Source of the DNA: Rhodothermia bacterium
GTDB taxonomy: Bacteria; Bacteroidota; Rhodothermia; Rhodothermales; UBA2364
Assembly (NCBI GenBank): GCA_017303715.1
Contig: JAFLBZ010000025.1
Coordinates: forward strand, 1 to 64,000
DNA: 64,000 nucleotides
Direction: 5' to 3'
Shown here: positions 9,484 through 19,474 of the stretch, in pieces
How positions within the stretch are numbered: position 1 is the first letter of the stretch
Layout of the letters: each line of letters begins with the position of its first letter
Notes under the pieces: model-generated
What the model was told of the DNA's origin: nothing
What the model saw: the letters and a program-made list of their open reading frames with translations, nothing else
The model's database searches: none
Made by a program: the position numbers and the translations under genes

Positions 9484-10527
9484 TTATTGGTTTGCCTTCA
9501 AGTCTGAAGCGACCATTTCTTCGATCATTTTTTCGAGGGTATAGACGGGTTCCCAGCCCAATTTTGTTTTTGCCTTGCTATAATCACCCAAGAGTAGGTC
9601 CACTTCTGTTGGACGGAAGTAGCGGGGATCCACCTCTATAACCACCTCGCCGGTATGGGCATTTCGACCTTTCTCGGTGACGCCTTCGCCCTCCCAAACC
9701 AGCGGAATGTCCACATGAGTAAAGGCTTGCTCGCAGAAATACCGTACCGTATGGGTTTTTCCGGTCGCCAAAACAAAGTCTTCGGGTTCATTGTGTTGCA
9801 AAATCCGCCACATGCCTTCCACATAATCGCGTGCATGTCCCCAATCGCGTTTTGCATCTAAGTTGCCTAAGAACAGTTTTTTTTCCAATCCCAATTTTAT
9901 ACGGGCGGCAGCACGGGTAATTTTCCGCGTTACAAAGGTCTCGCCCCGAACAGGACTTTCATGGTTAAACAAAATCCCATTGCAGGCATACATATTATAT
10001 GCCTCGCGGTAGTTTACGGTAATCCAATAGGCATAGAGTTTTGCTACGGCATATGGGCTTCGCGGATAAAATGGGGTTCGCTCTGTTTGTGGCGTTTCTT
10101 GCACCTTGCCATAGAGTTCGCTGGTGGAGGCTTGGTAGAACCGCACTTTTTCCGTTAGCCCTAAAATCCGAATGGCTTCCAAAAGACGTAAGGTTCCGGT
10201 AGCATCGGAGTTTGCGGTATATTCCGGTGTTTCAAAGCTTACCTGCACATGGCTTTGGGCCGCAAGGTTGTAAATTTCGTCTGGCTGTACTTCTTGAACA
10301 ATGCGGATAAGATTGGTCGCATCCGTTAGATCGCCATAATGCAAAAACAGGTTTGCGGTATCCGTATGGGGATCTTCGTAGAGGTGGTCTATGCGTTGGG
10401 TATTAAAGAGGCTGGATCGTCTTTTGATGCCATGCACCTCGTAGCCTTTTCCGAGTAGTAACTCGGCCAAATAGGATCCATCCTGACCCGTAATGCCTGT
10501 AACAAGGGCTTTTTTTTGGTTGCTCAT
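9484..10527 (-). CDS. gmd: GDP-mannose 4,6-dehydratase
   Basis: 347 residues, an extended SDR enzyme that converts GDP-D-mannose to GDP-4-keto-6-deoxymannose, the first step to GDP-L-fucose. N-terminal NAD(P) motif [14 protein letters not shown], then [30 protein letters not shown] and the catalytic [31 protein letters not shown] is a Gmd hallmark. It overlaps the upstream fcl gene by 4 bp (ATGA), so the two are translationally coupled and supply activated fucose for surface polysaccharide. Confidence 0.97.
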   Translation of the reverse strand: MSNQKKALVTGITGQDGSYLAELLLGKGYEVHGIKRRSSLFNTQRIDHLYEDPHTDTANLFLHYGDLTDATNLIRIVQEVQPDEIYNLAAQSHVQVSFETPEYTANSDATGTLRLLEAIRILGLTEKVRFYQASTSELYGKVQETPQTERTPFYPRSPYAVAKLYAYWITVNYREAYNMYACNGILFNHESPVRGETFVTRKITRAAARIKLGLEKKLFLGNLDAKRDWGHARDYVEGMWRILQHNEPEDFVLATGKTHTVRYFCEQAFTHVDIPLVWEGEGVTEKGRNAHTGEVVIEVDPRYFRPTEVDLLLGDYSKAKTKLGWEPVYTLEKMIEEMVASDLKANQ

Positions 10528-11483
10528 AGCGCGTTATTTTGTTTATACCACTCATAGACCTGCCTGATCCCTTGTTCCAACGGGATTTGCGGCGTCCAAC
10601 CTAAGTGCTTGATTTTTGTAATGTCTAAAAGTTTGCGGGGTGTACCATCGGGTTTTGTGGTATCCCAAACCATCTCACTGTTTCCGCCGACGACTTGATT
10701 CACCAATGTGGCGAGTTCACGAATGGTGAGGTCTGCGCCGGTTCCAATATTGATCAGACGGTCTGGGGCAATGGCTTCGATGTCGGAAGCAGGGGTTTCC
10801 AATAGTTGTACACATGCTCTCCCTAAATCTTCGCTATGCAAGAACTCCCGCAAGACCGTCCCCGTTCCCCACAGTGTTACGGCAGTGTTGCGCTCACGGG
10901 CTTCGTGGAATTTACGGATGAGGGCGGGCAAAACATGGCTATTCTGAAGGTCGAAGTTGTCGCCGGGACCATACATATTCGTGGGCATTAGGCTGATAAA
11001 ATCATCACCATATTGGCGATGAAATGCCTGACACATCTTGATACCCGCAATTTTGGCAATGGCATACCACTCATTGGTCTCTTCGAGCGGGCCAGTAAGG
11101 AGGTACTCCTCCTTCAGCGGCTGAGGCGCCAATTTAGGATAAATGCAAGAACTTCCCAGAAAAAGCAACCGTTGAACGCCAAACTTGTGTGCGGCCTGAA
11201 TAATGTTGTTTTGAATTTCGAGGTTCTCGTAGATAAATTCCGCCGGAAAGGTACTATTTGCCACAATGCCACCCACTTTAGCGGCAGCAAGAACCACAAA
11301 TTGCGGTCGTACTTCCTCGAAAAAGGCAAAAACCGCTGCTTGCTTGGTCAGGTCTAATTCCGAACGGGTACGCCCGATGATCTGACGATACCCTTTTGTT
11401 TGTAACGCACGGTTTATCGCTGAACCTACCAGACCGCGATGGCCAGCAAGGTAAATTTTGCTATCCAGATTGCTTAAGTGCAT
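10524..11483 (-). CDS. fcl: GDP-L-fucose synthase
   Basis: 319 residues. This epimerase-reductase turns the Gmd product into GDP-L-fucose. Motifs: [13 protein letters not shown] (NADP binding), [23 protein letters not shown], and [13 protein letters not shown] with the catalytic Tyr and Lys. [12 protein letters not shown] and [16 protein letters not shown] are also typical of WcaG/Fcl. The gene lies between the KdsC-like phosphatase gene (8 bp upstream) and gmd (4-bp overlap) in a run of same-strand genes. Confidence 0.97.
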   Translation of the reverse strand: MHLSNLDSKIYLAGHRGLVGSAINRALQTKGYRQIIGRTRSELDLTKQAAVFAFFEEVRPQFVVLAAAKVGGIVANSTFPAEFIYENLEIQNNIIQAAHKFGVQRLLFLGSSCIYPKLAPQPLKEEYLLTGPLEETNEWYAIAKIAGIKMCQAFHRQYGDDFISLMPTNMYGPGDNFDLQNSHVLPALIRKFHEARERNTAVTLWGTGTVLREFLHSEDLGRACVQLLETPASDIEAIAPDRLINIGTGADLTIRELATLVNQVVGGNSEMVWDTTKPDGTPRKLLDITKIKHLGWTPQIPLEQGIRQVYEWYKQNNAL

Positions 11484-11491
11484 AAAAGCGG

Positions 11492-12007
11492 TTAGCTTGT
11501 TTCCCGAATACGGGTAATGGTTTTCTCCAATAGTCCTAAAGATGCCAAGAGGTCTTCTGAAAAGGCCCTAAAAGCGCCCTCACCACCTCCAACCGATGTC
11601 ACACGACGGGCCACATTTTGTACATATCGCGGCGCATTTGGCACGGTAGCCGGCCATCCAACGACTTCCAAAAGGTTCACGTCCATCACATCGTCTCCAA
11701 TATAGGCGATCTGAGACCATGTTAAGCCTCTTTCCAAACGAAGTTCATCTGCAACCGCAAGTTTATTCCGAACACCCGTCCGTATCAATGCTATGCCTAA
11801 GCGTTCCGCACGTGCATGTACCACTGGGTTGTCATCACCCGTTAGAATGCCAACCTCAATACCATTCATATGCAAAGCCAATACGCCAAAACTATCGTAG
11901 GTGTGGAATTTTTTTGCGGGTGGCCCTTCATTGATATAATACAAGCCGCCATCTGTCCACACCCCATCAATGTCTGTCAGCACCAACCGAATATCTGGAG
12001 ATTCCAT
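11492..12007 (-). CDS. KdsC-like HAD phosphatase (3-deoxy-D-manno-octulosonate-8-phosphatase family)
   Basis: 171 residues from the ATG chosen here; an in-frame GTG 36 bp upstream is possible but less likely. It is a capless HAD subfamily IIIA phosphatase with LTDIDGVWTDGG (nucleophile Asp), GILTGDDNPVV and YIGDDVMDVNLL (Mg2+-binding acidic pair). KdsC removes phosphate from KDO-8-phosphate, and close relatives act on sialic-acid-like sugar phosphates or are fused to cytidylyltransferases. Position next to the GDP-fucose genes supports a role in surface glycans, but no KdsA/KdsB gene is in the window, so the substrate is open. Confidence 0.8.
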   Translation of the reverse strand: MESPDIRLVLTDIDGVWTDGGLYYINEGPPAKKFHTYDSFGVLALHMNGIEVGILTGDDNPVVHARAERLGIALIRTGVRNKLAVADELRLERGLTWSQIAYIGDDVMDVNLLEVVGWPATVPNAPRYVQNVARRVTSVGGGEGAFRAFSEDLLASLGLLEKTITRIRETS

Positions 12008-12082
12008 GTGCGTGTTTTTTTGCTCTTTGTCCGAATATAGCACAATTTCACTTGGATTTGCCCAACTGCTCTGGCTCCACGG

Positions 12083-12529
12083 CTATCCCCTTTTAGGAAT
12101 TGGCCGCCATGTATAGCTTTTTTGGACTATTTTCCAGCGTCCCTCATACTTCATCAACAACAAATAGTCTATAAAAATCCGCCAGTCCGGAACCACGACT
12201 TCCACTTTGGCCATTGCCGCATCTTTTTCGTAGTCAAGGGCAATGATCCGTCCAATACGATTAACCTTTACCCCTTCTTTGAAGCCCATGATATAGGCTT
12301 CGCCAGAACGGATTCGGAGGCTGTCTTGCTCGGTGACGGTGTAGAGTTTAAAGTCTGGATGGAAGGCCCGTCGCAATCTTGCTCGATCACCATTGGCCGT
12401 ACCCTCGATGTAGTCCATCAAGGTTTCGGTGATCTGCGCAATATCCGATTCACCGGATGGCGTTTGGGCAGAGATGCTTCCGCTACACCCAAAGATCCAG
12501 AAAAAGCCTAAGAAAAAAATTTGCTTCAT
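12083..12529 (-). CDS. Secreted NTF2-like (lumazine-binding-like) protein
   Basis: 148 residues with an N-terminal signal sequence (QIFFLGFFWIFGCSGSISA). A Cys lies in the signal region, but the context fits ordinary cleavage after SISA at least as well as lipidation. The mature part has the NTF2/SnoaL-like pattern: a helical start (ITETLMDYIEGTANGD), FHPDFKLYTV, and a C-terminal beta run ending in DYLLLMKYEGRWKIVQKSYTW. Such proteins fold as small alpha-beta cones that bind ligands or act as isomerases. No catalytic residue can be assigned, so function is unknown. Confidence 0.7.
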   Translation of the reverse strand: MKQIFFLGFFWIFGCSGSISAQTPSGESDIAQITETLMDYIEGTANGDRARLRRAFHPDFKLYTVTEQDSLRIRSGEAYIMGFKEGVKVNRIGRIIALDYEKDAAMAKVEVVVPDWRIFIDYLLLMKYEGRWKIVQKSYTWRPIPKRG

Positions 12530-12851
12530 GGTAATGTTTATTTGGTGAAAGGAAAGTGATTATACAACCAGAACATCTTGATCTTGAACACAAACAGATG
12601 TTTGGGGCAACGCCGCCAGTCAAGATCGTAAAGATATGTTAAGGTGGATTAGGCATGTTGTTTAAGCCAGACGGAAGCGTATTTAATGAGGTTACACCAA
12701 AAACATGTGACCCCATAAAGAAGAAACGCCCGTCCCACCGAGGCAAGACGAGCATTTCTTAAGGTCCCCTTTAACCTTTATCGTAGCCAAACATGCAGCA
12801 AATTCGGGAATAAGCCCGCAGGACCAGTGCCGTTGTTTGTATCCGCAGCAA
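12530..12851. other. Intergenic region with no recognised feature
   Basis: About 320 bp downstream of glutamine synthetase III and upstream of the NTF2-like gene, both on the minus strand. Only weak inverted repeats are visible and I would not call any of them a terminator. No small gene is supported. Confidence 0.4.
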
Positions 12852-15020
12852 TTAGCGGATAAAGAGCATTTCTTGGTACGTAGGCATTGGCCAAATGTCA
12901 TCAGCGATGAAGGCTTCGAGGCTGTCTGCCAATTCGCGAATTTCGCCCATTTTTGGAAGTACCGCATCTTTCAGGTAAACGGCATGAGCCAGTGTACTGC
13001 CGTCCTCGGTGGTATGACCGAGCAATTCTTCCAACTCATTCAGGTTGTCTTGTAAGACTTTAACGGACAAGGTCATTTTGTCTAAGGTGACCGTATCGAA
13101 CGTAATGCCGACTACTTTCAGATCGGCACAAGTAGAAGCCAATTCGCGTTGGTAACGAATTGCCGCTGGGAAGATTTGCGTCCGTCCCATTTTTAAGGCC
13201 ATTTTCGCCTCCATTTCGATCGTTTTGATGTATTGCTCAAGCGCAATTTCCTGACGGCTTTCCAATTCGGCTTTAGAAAGTACACCAAAGCGCTCGAATA
13301 CCTCTATGGTTTCTGCATACGTCATAGCGGGCAGGGCATCTACAGTCGTCCGCAAATTCGGAAGGCCGCGCCGTTCGGCTTCTTGATGCCATTCTTCGCT
13401 ATAACCATTGCCATCAAAGATGACAGGCCCCACTTCTTGGGCAATTTCGGAAAGTACCGAGACCACATTGGCGTCAAAGTCGCCCGCCATCGCTTCGAGT
13501 TTGGTCGAGATATAGTCCAACGACTCCGCCACAATCGTATTTAGAACGGTGAGCGGCATTGCAATGGCTTGACTGGAGCCTACGGCGCGAAATTCAAATT
13601 TATTCCCAGTGAAGGCAAATGGGCTGGTACGGTTACGGTCTCCGGCATGAGCGGGTAGGATAGGCAAAACATCGGCCCCTAAATTTAGCGAAGACGCTTC
13701 GAGGGACGAGGTTAGCTCACCGTTTTTCAACTGCTCGAAAACGTCGGAGAGTTGCTCGCCGAGATAGACCGACATAATGGCTGGCGGCGCTTCGTTTGCA
13801 CCCAAGCGGTGGTCGTTACTAGCAGAGGCAATGGCGGCACGCATAACAGGGGCATATTTATATACGCCACGAATCACAGCGGTAGCGAAGGTAAGGAATT
13901 GGAGGTTCTCGTGCGGTGTTCTACCTGGCTCCAACAAATTGCCTTGTGTGCTATTGCCCAAAGAGAAGTTTACGTGCTTGCCGGAACCATTGATGCCTGC
14001 GAAAGGCTTCTCGTGCAGGGTGCAGAACAAGCCGTGACGGTCAGCCACACGGGTAAGCAGGTTCATCAATAATTGTTGGTGGTCGTGTGCAATATTGGCA
14101 AATTCATACACCGGAGCGACCTCATATTGCCCCGGAGCCACCTCGTTGTGGCGCGTTTTGATGGGCACGCCCAATTTGTACAGTTCTCGCTCTACTTCCA
14201 ACATAAAGGCTTTAACCCGTGTGGGGATGAGGCCAAAATATTGGTCTTCAAATTCTTGTCCCTTCGGTGGCTTTGCACCAAAAAGGGTACGACCTGTGAT
14301 GTAAAGGTCTGGGCGTGAAACCGCAAAGTTCTTGTCCACCAAAAAGTATTCTTGTTCGGCTCCAGCGGTTGCAGAAACCATGCTCACTTGGTCGTGCCCA
14401 AAGAACTTCAGAATACGTCTGGCTTGGGCATCCAATACCTGCTTAGAGCGCAAAAGCGGGGTTTTGTTGTCGAGCGCCTCGCCCGTCCACGAAACAAATG
14501 CCGTTGGAATGCAGAGCGTAACGCCATTCGGTGTTTCGAGCACATATGCCGGACTTGTAGGATCCCATGCTGTGTAGCCCCGTGCTTGGTGTGTTGCCCG
14601 CAAGCCGCCACTTGGGAACGAAGAGGCATCCGGCTCCTGACGCAACAAGGTTCCGCCCGTAAATTCTACGATCTTCCCGTAGCCATCCGGCTCGAAGAAG
14701 GAGTCGTGCTTTTCGGCGGTACGACCCGTCAAGGGATAAAAAATGTGCGCATAATGGGTAGCCCCTTTCGAGAGTGCCCAGTCCTTCATGGCAGATGCCA
14801 CAGCATCGGCTGTGGTCATATCCAACGGCTTGCCATCACGAATGGTGTCCATAAGGGAACGATAAATCTGCTTCGGTAAAACGTTCTTCATGACGTCTGG
14901 ACTAAAGACATTCGTTCCGTAAAGCGCCCCACTCGGCTCGTTCATATAATCGAACGTATCCCCAACAGGGTCTGCATTGATGATGGTTGAGATCGCATTA
15001 AAGCGTTTGGAAGCACCCAT
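12852..15020 (-). CDS. glnN: Glutamine synthetase type III
   Basis: 722 residues, the long form of glutamine synthetase (ATP-dependent ligation of ammonia to glutamate) typical of Bacteroidota and some cyanobacteria. Recognisable regions: the N-terminal [11 protein letters not shown], then [29 protein letters not shown], and the catalytic [20 protein letters not shown] with the Glu and His residues of the active site. [20 protein letters not shown] follows. The length fits GSIII and excludes the approximately 470-residue type I. An Lrp/AsnC regulator gene lies 40 bp upstream on the same strand, so expression is probably tied to amino-acid or nitrogen status. Confidence 0.97.
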   Translation of the reverse strand: MGASKRFNAISTIINADPVGDTFDYMNEPSGALYGTNVFSPDVMKNVLPKQIYRSLMDTIRDGKPLDMTTADAVASAMKDWALSKGATHYAHIFYPLTGRTAEKHDSFFEPDGYGKIVEFTGGTLLRQEPDASSFPSGGLRATHQARGYTAWDPTSPAYVLETPNGVTLCIPTAFVSWTGEALDNKTPLLRSKQVLDAQARRILKFFGHDQVSMVSATAGAEQEYFLVDKNFAVSRPDLYITGRTLFGAKPPKGQEFEDQYFGLIPTRVKAFMLEVERELYKLGVPIKTRHNEVAPGQYEVAPVYEFANIAHDHQQLLMNLLTRVADRHGLFCTLHEKPFAGINGSGKHVNFSLGNSTQGNLLEPGRTPHENLQFLTFATAVIRGVYKYAPVMRAAIASASNDHRLGANEAPPAIMSVYLGEQLSDVFEQLKNGELTSSLEASSLNLGADVLPILPAHAGDRNRTSPFAFTGNKFEFRAVGSSQAIAMPLTVLNTIVAESLDYISTKLEAMAGDFDANVVSVLSEIAQEVGPVIFDGNGYSEEWHQEAERRGLPNLRTTVDALPAMTYAETIEVFERFGVLSKAELESRQEIALEQYIKTIEMEAKMALKMGRTQIFPAAIRYQRELASTCADLKVVGITFDTVTLDKMTLSVKVLQDNLNELEELLGHTTEDGSTLAHAVYLKDAVLPKMGEIRELADSLEAFIADDIWPMPTYQEMLFIR

Positions 15021-15060
15021 TTTTTTGTTTTTTAGCGTTATGTATGGTTGATTTAACTGC

Positions 15061-15546
15061 TTAGTCTAAATCTTGGAATGGCAAGGTCATTGGTTCTACT
15101 GGAAGCTCGCGGGTTTCTTTATAGGTAGAAAGCACGACGCTGGTAGAAGTCCCATGCACATGCGGCCAAGACTGAAGCCGAGAGAGCAACTGCTCTAAGG
15201 TGGTGGTGTTCTTCGTCCGAATCTTGAGGATATGCGAACCTTCTCCCGTAATAGAGTGGATTTCCAACACCTCGGCAAGTTTCAAGGCATGGTCAATAAA
15301 AGGCTTATAGTGTGCTGAGCCATCCACGGTTACGCGGATGTAAGCGGTGATGTCCATGTTCACCCGTTTGGCATCTATTACGGCATGATAGCCACGAATA
15401 ACGCCTTTCTCTTCCAACTTTCGCATCCGTTCACTGACAGAGGGGACGGAAAGCCCGACTTTCTCCGCAATATCGTTCCGTTTCATCCGGCCATTGGCCT
15501 GTAAAAGGTTTAGAATCTGAACATCGGTGTAATCAATTTTGTCCAT
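15061..15546 (-). CDS. Lrp/AsnC family transcriptional regulator
   Basis: 161 residues with the standard two-domain layout. The N-terminal helix-turn-helix reads [39 protein letters not shown] in overlapping parts, for example [19 protein letters not shown]. The C-terminal RAM/ligand-binding domain spans about residues 60-145 ([13 protein letters not shown]). Such proteins form octamers and sense amino acids. The gene is immediately upstream of glnN, 40 bp apart, which suggests co-transcription and that the regulator controls glutamine synthesis. Confidence 0.93.
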   Translation of the reverse strand: MDKIDYTDVQILNLLQANGRMKRNDIAEKVGLSVPSVSERMRKLEEKGVIRGYHAVIDAKRVNMDITAYIRVTVDGSAHYKPFIDHALKLAEVLEIHSITGEGSHILKIRTKNTTTLEQLLSRLQSWPHVHGTSTSVVLSTYKETRELPVEPMTLPFQDLD

Positions 15547-15603
15547 AGCAAGGTTAAAGGGTAGGTTGAATAAAGGGGATGGCAGAAGATAATCAATTAT
15601 GGA

Positions 15604-15682
15604 AACTTAAAAAATTAAGTTTTATTTAATTAAATGCCTTTTTTCTTTAGGAAAGCGTTTTCGGAAACGAAAAAGCGTTTTC
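15604..15682. promoter_or_regulatory. Candidate regulatory region of the lrp-glnN operon
   Basis: Upstream of the Lrp gene lies an AT-rich inverted repeat, AACTTAA-4 bp-TTAAGTT (15604-15621). It is followed by two direct copies of AAAGCGTTTTC (about 15652-15662 and 15671-15681) with related sequence between them. Lrp/AsnC proteins commonly autoregulate by binding AT-rich, imperfect palindromes near their own promoter. The operator role is inferred from position and symmetry only. Confidence 0.4.
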
Positions 15683-15701
15683 ATATCGAGTCCGTCACAT
15701 C

Positions 15702-15741
15702 AAAAAAAAAAACCGAAGCCCAAACAAGGACTCCGGTTTTT
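15702..15741 (-). terminator. Rho-independent terminator of the AmpG-like transporter gene
   Basis: Read on the minus strand, ACCGGAG pairs with CTTCGGT (one G-U pair), followed by a run of about ten T. It lies 20 bp after the transporter stop codon and separates that gene from lrp. Confidence 0.75.
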
Positions 15742-15762
15742 GAGATCAAGCAGGCTTCTTGG

Positions 15763-17046
15763 TTAACTTTCTTTCTTACCGTAAGACGCTGGTACGTCGC
15801 GAATCAGCCACGCCATCAGAAAACTTGGAAGAGTGGCCACCATTACCCATATGAAAAAGAATTTATACCCGATTAGGTCTTGCAACCAACCACTCCACAT
15901 TCCCGGAATCATCATGCCCAAGGCCATAAGCCCTGTTCCAAACGCATAATGTGCCGTTTTATGCTCGCCTTGTGCCACATACATCATATACAGCATATAA
16001 GCCGTAAACCCAAACCCATAGCCCAGTTGTTCGGCAACAACGGCTGCAGTGACCACAAAAAAGCTATTGGTTGGGAAAAGAGCCAATAATACATAAACAA
16101 TATTTGGAATATTAATGGCGAAAGCCATCGGAAGAATCCACTTCCGGAGTCCTCCTTTTGCAATGGCAATCCCGCCAACGATGCCGCCAATGGTCAATCC
16201 CAAAATTCCAAAGGTGCCATAAATTAGCCCCACATCGGAGGTCAAAAGTCCCAATCCTCCTTTTTCGGGCGTATCCAACAAAAACGGGGAGGCCATTTTC
16301 ACCAACTGCGACTCGGCAAAGCGATAGAACAAGAAATAGGCCGTAGCAGCAAGAATACCGGGCTTCGAGAAAAACGTAAGGAACGTCTCCACGAATGTGG
16401 CTACTACGCCTTTTTGGGGATTGCTGTTCGGGGCATCGGTCTCAGGATGGGGCAATACCCACAAGTGATAAAAGCAGAAGAGCAGAAAAATGGCCGCAAT
16501 GGCTGCAAAAGCGAGCGTCCATGCCATGGTAAAATCATTGTTATTGGCCTCGGCAATTTTACCCGCCGCAAACACAACCAACCCTTGCCCCAAGATCATG
16601 GCGGCACGATAAAACGTACTCCGGATGCCCACATACAACGATTGGTCTCCCTCCGAGAGTGCAATCATATAAAACCCATCTGCGGCAATATCGTGTGTGG
16701 CCGAGCTAAACGCCATTAACCAGAAGAAAGCGAGGGTCACTTGGAAAAAGAAGGAGGTTGGGATAGTGAAGGCAACACCCGCCAATGCTACACCAATCAC
16801 AAATTGCATGGTAAAAATCCACCAGCGTTTCGTTCGGAAAATATCCACAATTGGACTCCAGAACGGCTTGATCACCCAAGGCAGGTATAACCAACTGGTA
16901 TAAAGCGCCAACTCGGTATTGGAAATTTTCAGGTTTTTGTACATAATCGTCGAGACGGTCATGACCATTACATAGGGCAGACCTTGCGCGAAGTAAAGGC
17001 TTGGAACCCACCACGAAGGATGTCTGGAGGCTGTTGCGGCTTTCAC
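15763..17046 (-). CDS. AmpG-like MFS transporter
   Basis: About 427 residues with roughly twelve hydrophobic segments. The N-terminus SWWVPSLYFAQGLPYVMVMT, then LYTSWLYLPWVIKPFWSPIV and FRTKRWWI, is typical of the AmpG/SLC33 branch of MFS permeases, which import muropeptides or acetyl-CoA-type ligands. No ATG lies in frame near the family N-terminus. A GTG at 17044-17046 (reading MKAATASRHPSWW) is the best start. An ATG at 17080 opens a good-looking N-terminus in the neighbouring frame (MSHSKLQTPEIRESRNS), so an indel in the genome or assembly is possible. Substrate is not determined; muropeptide recycling is the family default. Confidence 0.8.
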   Translation of the reverse strand: MKAATASRHPSWWVPSLYFAQGLPYVMVMTVSTIMYKNLKISNTELALYTSWLYLPWVIKPFWSPIVDIFRTKRWWIFTMQFVIGVALAGVAFTIPTSFFFQVTLAFFWLMAFSSATHDIAADGFYMIALSEGDQSLYVGIRSTFYRAAMILGQGLVVFAAGKIAEANNNDFTMAWTLAFAAIAAIFLLFCFYHLWVLPHPETDAPNSNPQKGVVATFVETFLTFFSKPGILAATAYFLFYRFAESQLVKMASPFLLDTPEKGGLGLLTSDVGLIYGTFGILGLTIGGIVGGIAIAKGGLRKWILPMAFAINIPNIVYVLLALFPTNSFFVVTAAVVAEQLGYGFGFTAYMLYMMYVAQGEHKTAHYAFGTGLMALGMMIPGMWSGWLQDLIGYKFFFIWVMVATLPSFLMAWLIRDVPASYGKKES

Positions 17047-17224
17047 GAATTTCAGGGGTTTGCAGTTTAGAATGGGACATCGCTTTTTAGCTTTCAGACG
17101 ATGTATAATTTCCAAGATACACTTTCCTTCACCTAAAAGCCACAAGACCCTGCCGTAAAAATCCAAATTACGTTTCCCTCGTCATGGTATATTGCCCATT
17201 CCTCTTCCTCCAACGTTATTGGTT

Positions 17225-17905
17225 ATGCAAACACGGGCTATTTCCAGATTTTATGGATTGTTGTGTATTATCTACCTAATTTCTCAAAGCTTACCGCCGC
17301 TTTCTTGGTTGCTCTGGGTACTAAAACCGCTCTTGGTTCCAACGCTACTGCTGTTGGTGGTTAGGGCTGTAAATCGTCCGCTTTCTGCCTTCTATCAAAA
17401 AACCTGCTTAGCCTTATTTTTTGGATGGCTCGGTGACGTCTTGTTGATGTTTGCACATCGTGGAGAAATCTGGTTTTTATTGGGCTTAGGGGCATTTTTG
17501 GTGGGTCATGTTTTTTACATCCTTGTTTTTCTTCAAACACCTAAACCACCGAATTACCTGCGGCGACATCCGTTTTCCGCTTGGCCTATTGTGGCATTTG
17601 CCGTCTTGTTGCTTGTTGTGCTCGTCCCACATGTGGGCCACTTATGGCTCCCGATAACCGTATATGCTCTTGTCATCATGACGATGTCCCTTTTTGCACT
17701 CCATCGTAAAGGCCAAGTGGCGGCATCCAGTTTTGTTTGGGTGTTCGTCGGCGCCATCTTGTTTATGATCTCGGATGGCCTCATCGCCATCAACAAATTT
17801 GTGATCCCTTTTCCCGCATCAGCTTTCTTCATCATGTCCACGTATATGGCCGCACAATACTTAATTACGATTGGGCTAATCCGTCAGACCGTAAAATCCA
17901 TTTAG
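17225..17905 (+). CDS. YhhN/TMEM86 family membrane protein (lysoplasmalogenase-like)
   Basis: A 226-residue integral membrane protein with about eight hydrophobic segments. It carries the YhhN hallmarks: KPLLVPTLLLL near the start, then FFGWLGDVLLMF, LGAFLVGHVFYI, and ILFMISDGLIAINKF with AQYLITIGLI at the end. The conserved Asp residues lie in membrane segments. Characterised eukaryotic relatives hydrolyse the vinyl-ether bond of lysoplasmalogens; the bacterial role is not established. The ATG at 17225 is used instead of an upstream in-frame TTG because the hydrophobic core begins soon after it. Confidence 0.85.
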   Translation: MQTRAISRFYGLLCIIYLISQSLPPLSWLLWVLKPLLVPTLLLLVVRAVNRPLSAFYQKTCLALFFGWLGDVLLMFAHRGEIWFLLGLGAFLVGHVFYILVFLQTPKPPNYLRRHPFSAWPIVAFAVLLLVVLVPHVGHLWLPITVYALVIMTMSLFALHRKGQVAASSFVWVFVGAILFMISDGLIAINKFVIPFPASAFFIMSTYMAAQYLITIGLIRQTVKSI

Positions 17906-18054
17906 GAATCGCTTTCTTTGGCATTTTCAAACAGGGATTTCATGCGGGGATCATGAAGGCGGGGCTTTGCCAAGATGAATTGACCCTATTTTTATGTTTT
18001 CGGATTTGCGGCCTTCGGCGGCGACCTTAAACATTCCTTTTCTTCAGGTACATC

Positions 18055-19203
18055 ATGGAACAAGCTTTCCCATTGGTAAACGAAACATACCGGATCAATA
18101 CGCCATCCTTAAGTGTTCCCCAACGCTTATTGCTCGGCCCCGGCCCTTCCAATGCCCATCCTCGTGTTCTTGAAGCGCTGTGTACGCCCATAGTTGGTCA
18201 TTTAGACCCCGCTTTCCTTAGCATTATGGATGAAGTCCAAGACCTCTTGCGGTATGCGTGGCAAACGTCTAACCTGCTCACCGTGCCCATTAGCGGAACT
18301 GGTAGTGCGGCCATGGAAGCTACTCTTGCGAACGCCATCGAGGCGGATGACAAGGTGGTCGTAGGGGTAAATGGTTATTTTGGAAACCGTTTGGTGGACA
18401 TGGCTGGACGTTACGGTGCGGACGTGGTGGCGCTCCGTAAACCGTGGGGACAGGTGTTTGGACTTGAGGAGTTAGAAGCTGCACTCAGCAAACACCGTCC
18501 GGCAATTCTGGCATTGGTTCATGCGGAAACCTCAACGGGTGCTTGTCAACCTATGGAGGGCGTGGGTACACTTTGTCGGAAATACGATTGTCTGTTGCTC
18601 TTGGATACCGTCACCAGTTTAGGTGGTGTTCCGCTTTTTTTGGACGAATGGGGGGTGGACTTGGCTTATAGCGGAACCCAAAAATGCTTGAGTTGTCCAC
18701 CCGGTCTTGCACCTTTTACCATGAACGAACGTGCTATCGAGAAGCTAAACCGACGGAGTGGTAAAGTGCCCAACTGGTACTTAGACATGTCTCTGTTGGC
18801 TTCTTATTGGGGTAGCGAACGCACTTATCACCATACTGCGCCCATCAGCATGAACTATGCCCTACGAGAAGCCCTACGCTTGGTCGCCGAGGAAGGACTG
18901 GAAGCCCGCTGGGCAAGACACCGCAAAAATGCCGAGAAACTCTGGAAAGGGCTTGCTAATTTGGATCTTTCTTGCCATGTGGATGAGGCTTTTCGCTTAC
19001 CCAGCCTCACAACCATACGTGTGCCTAAAAACGTGGATGCAAAGCACATCAGCCAGCGGCTTTTGCGTGAGTATAACATCGAAATGCCGGGTGGCCTCGG
19101 AGAATTGGCCGGAAAGGTCTGGCGTGTAGGTCTTATGGGCTACAACAGCCGTTCGGAAAACGTGCAAACCTTGCTCAATGCGTTAAAGGATGTGCTTAGA
19201 TAA
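18055..19203 (+). CDS. Class V aminotransferase (alanine-glyoxylate/serine-pyruvate type)
   Basis: 382 residues with the fold-type I PLP signature. LLGPGPSNAHPRVLEAL at the N-terminus, the PLP-phosphate region ISGTGSAAMEATLAN, LLLDTVTSLGGVPL, and the Schiff-base Lys at residue 210 in YSGTQKCLSCPPGLAPF match AGXT-like enzymes. These exchange amino groups between alanine or serine and glyoxylate or pyruvate. The gene stands alone, with about 150 bp upstream and 270 bp downstream free of genes. Related phosphonoacetaldehyde-forming transaminases have a similar look, so the substrate is a family inference. Confidence 0.9.
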   Translation: MEQAFPLVNETYRINTPSLSVPQRLLLGPGPSNAHPRVLEALCTPIVGHLDPAFLSIMDEVQDLLRYAWQTSNLLTVPISGTGSAAMEATLANAIEADDKVVVGVNGYFGNRLVDMAGRYGADVVALRKPWGQVFGLEELEAALSKHRPAILALVHAETSTGACQPMEGVGTLCRKYDCLLLLDTVTSLGGVPLFLDEWGVDLAYSGTQKCLSCPPGLAPFTMNERAIEKLNRRSGKVPNWYLDMSLLASYWGSERTYHHTAPISMNYALREALRLVAEEGLEARWARHRKNAEKLWKGLANLDLSCHVDEAFRLPSLTTIRVPKNVDAKHISQRLLREYNIEMPGGLGELAGKVWRVGLMGYNSRSENVQTLLNALKDVLR

Positions 19204-19474
19204 ACATTATTTTTGTAGTTTAGATTTTTGTTATTAAAAGAATTAGCGCTTCAATTGGTTTTTAGTGGATATATTTTGAACACCTTGGCTTTGGCCATGC
19301 GCTGCCACCGGAATTCGAGTGCAAACTGTTAGCTACATTTTAAAGGTCGCCCCGATGTGGTACTGCGTTTCGTTTGGGAATGGATTTTAGCTTTAAAATG
19401 CTGGAGACAGGTAAAACTTATTCATTCTTTTCGACTTTGCATAAAAAAATACAGACAGTGACGCAATGGGGCAG

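Noticed and set aside
14352-14879. A 175-codon plus-strand frame
   Set aside because: Inside the glutamine synthetase III gene on the opposite strand; composition typical of a shadow frame.
16706-17080. A 124-codon minus-strand frame starting MSHSKLQ
   Set aside because: Overlaps the AmpG-like gene in another frame. Only its first 17 residues look natural, so I treat it as evidence of a possible indel and not as a gene.
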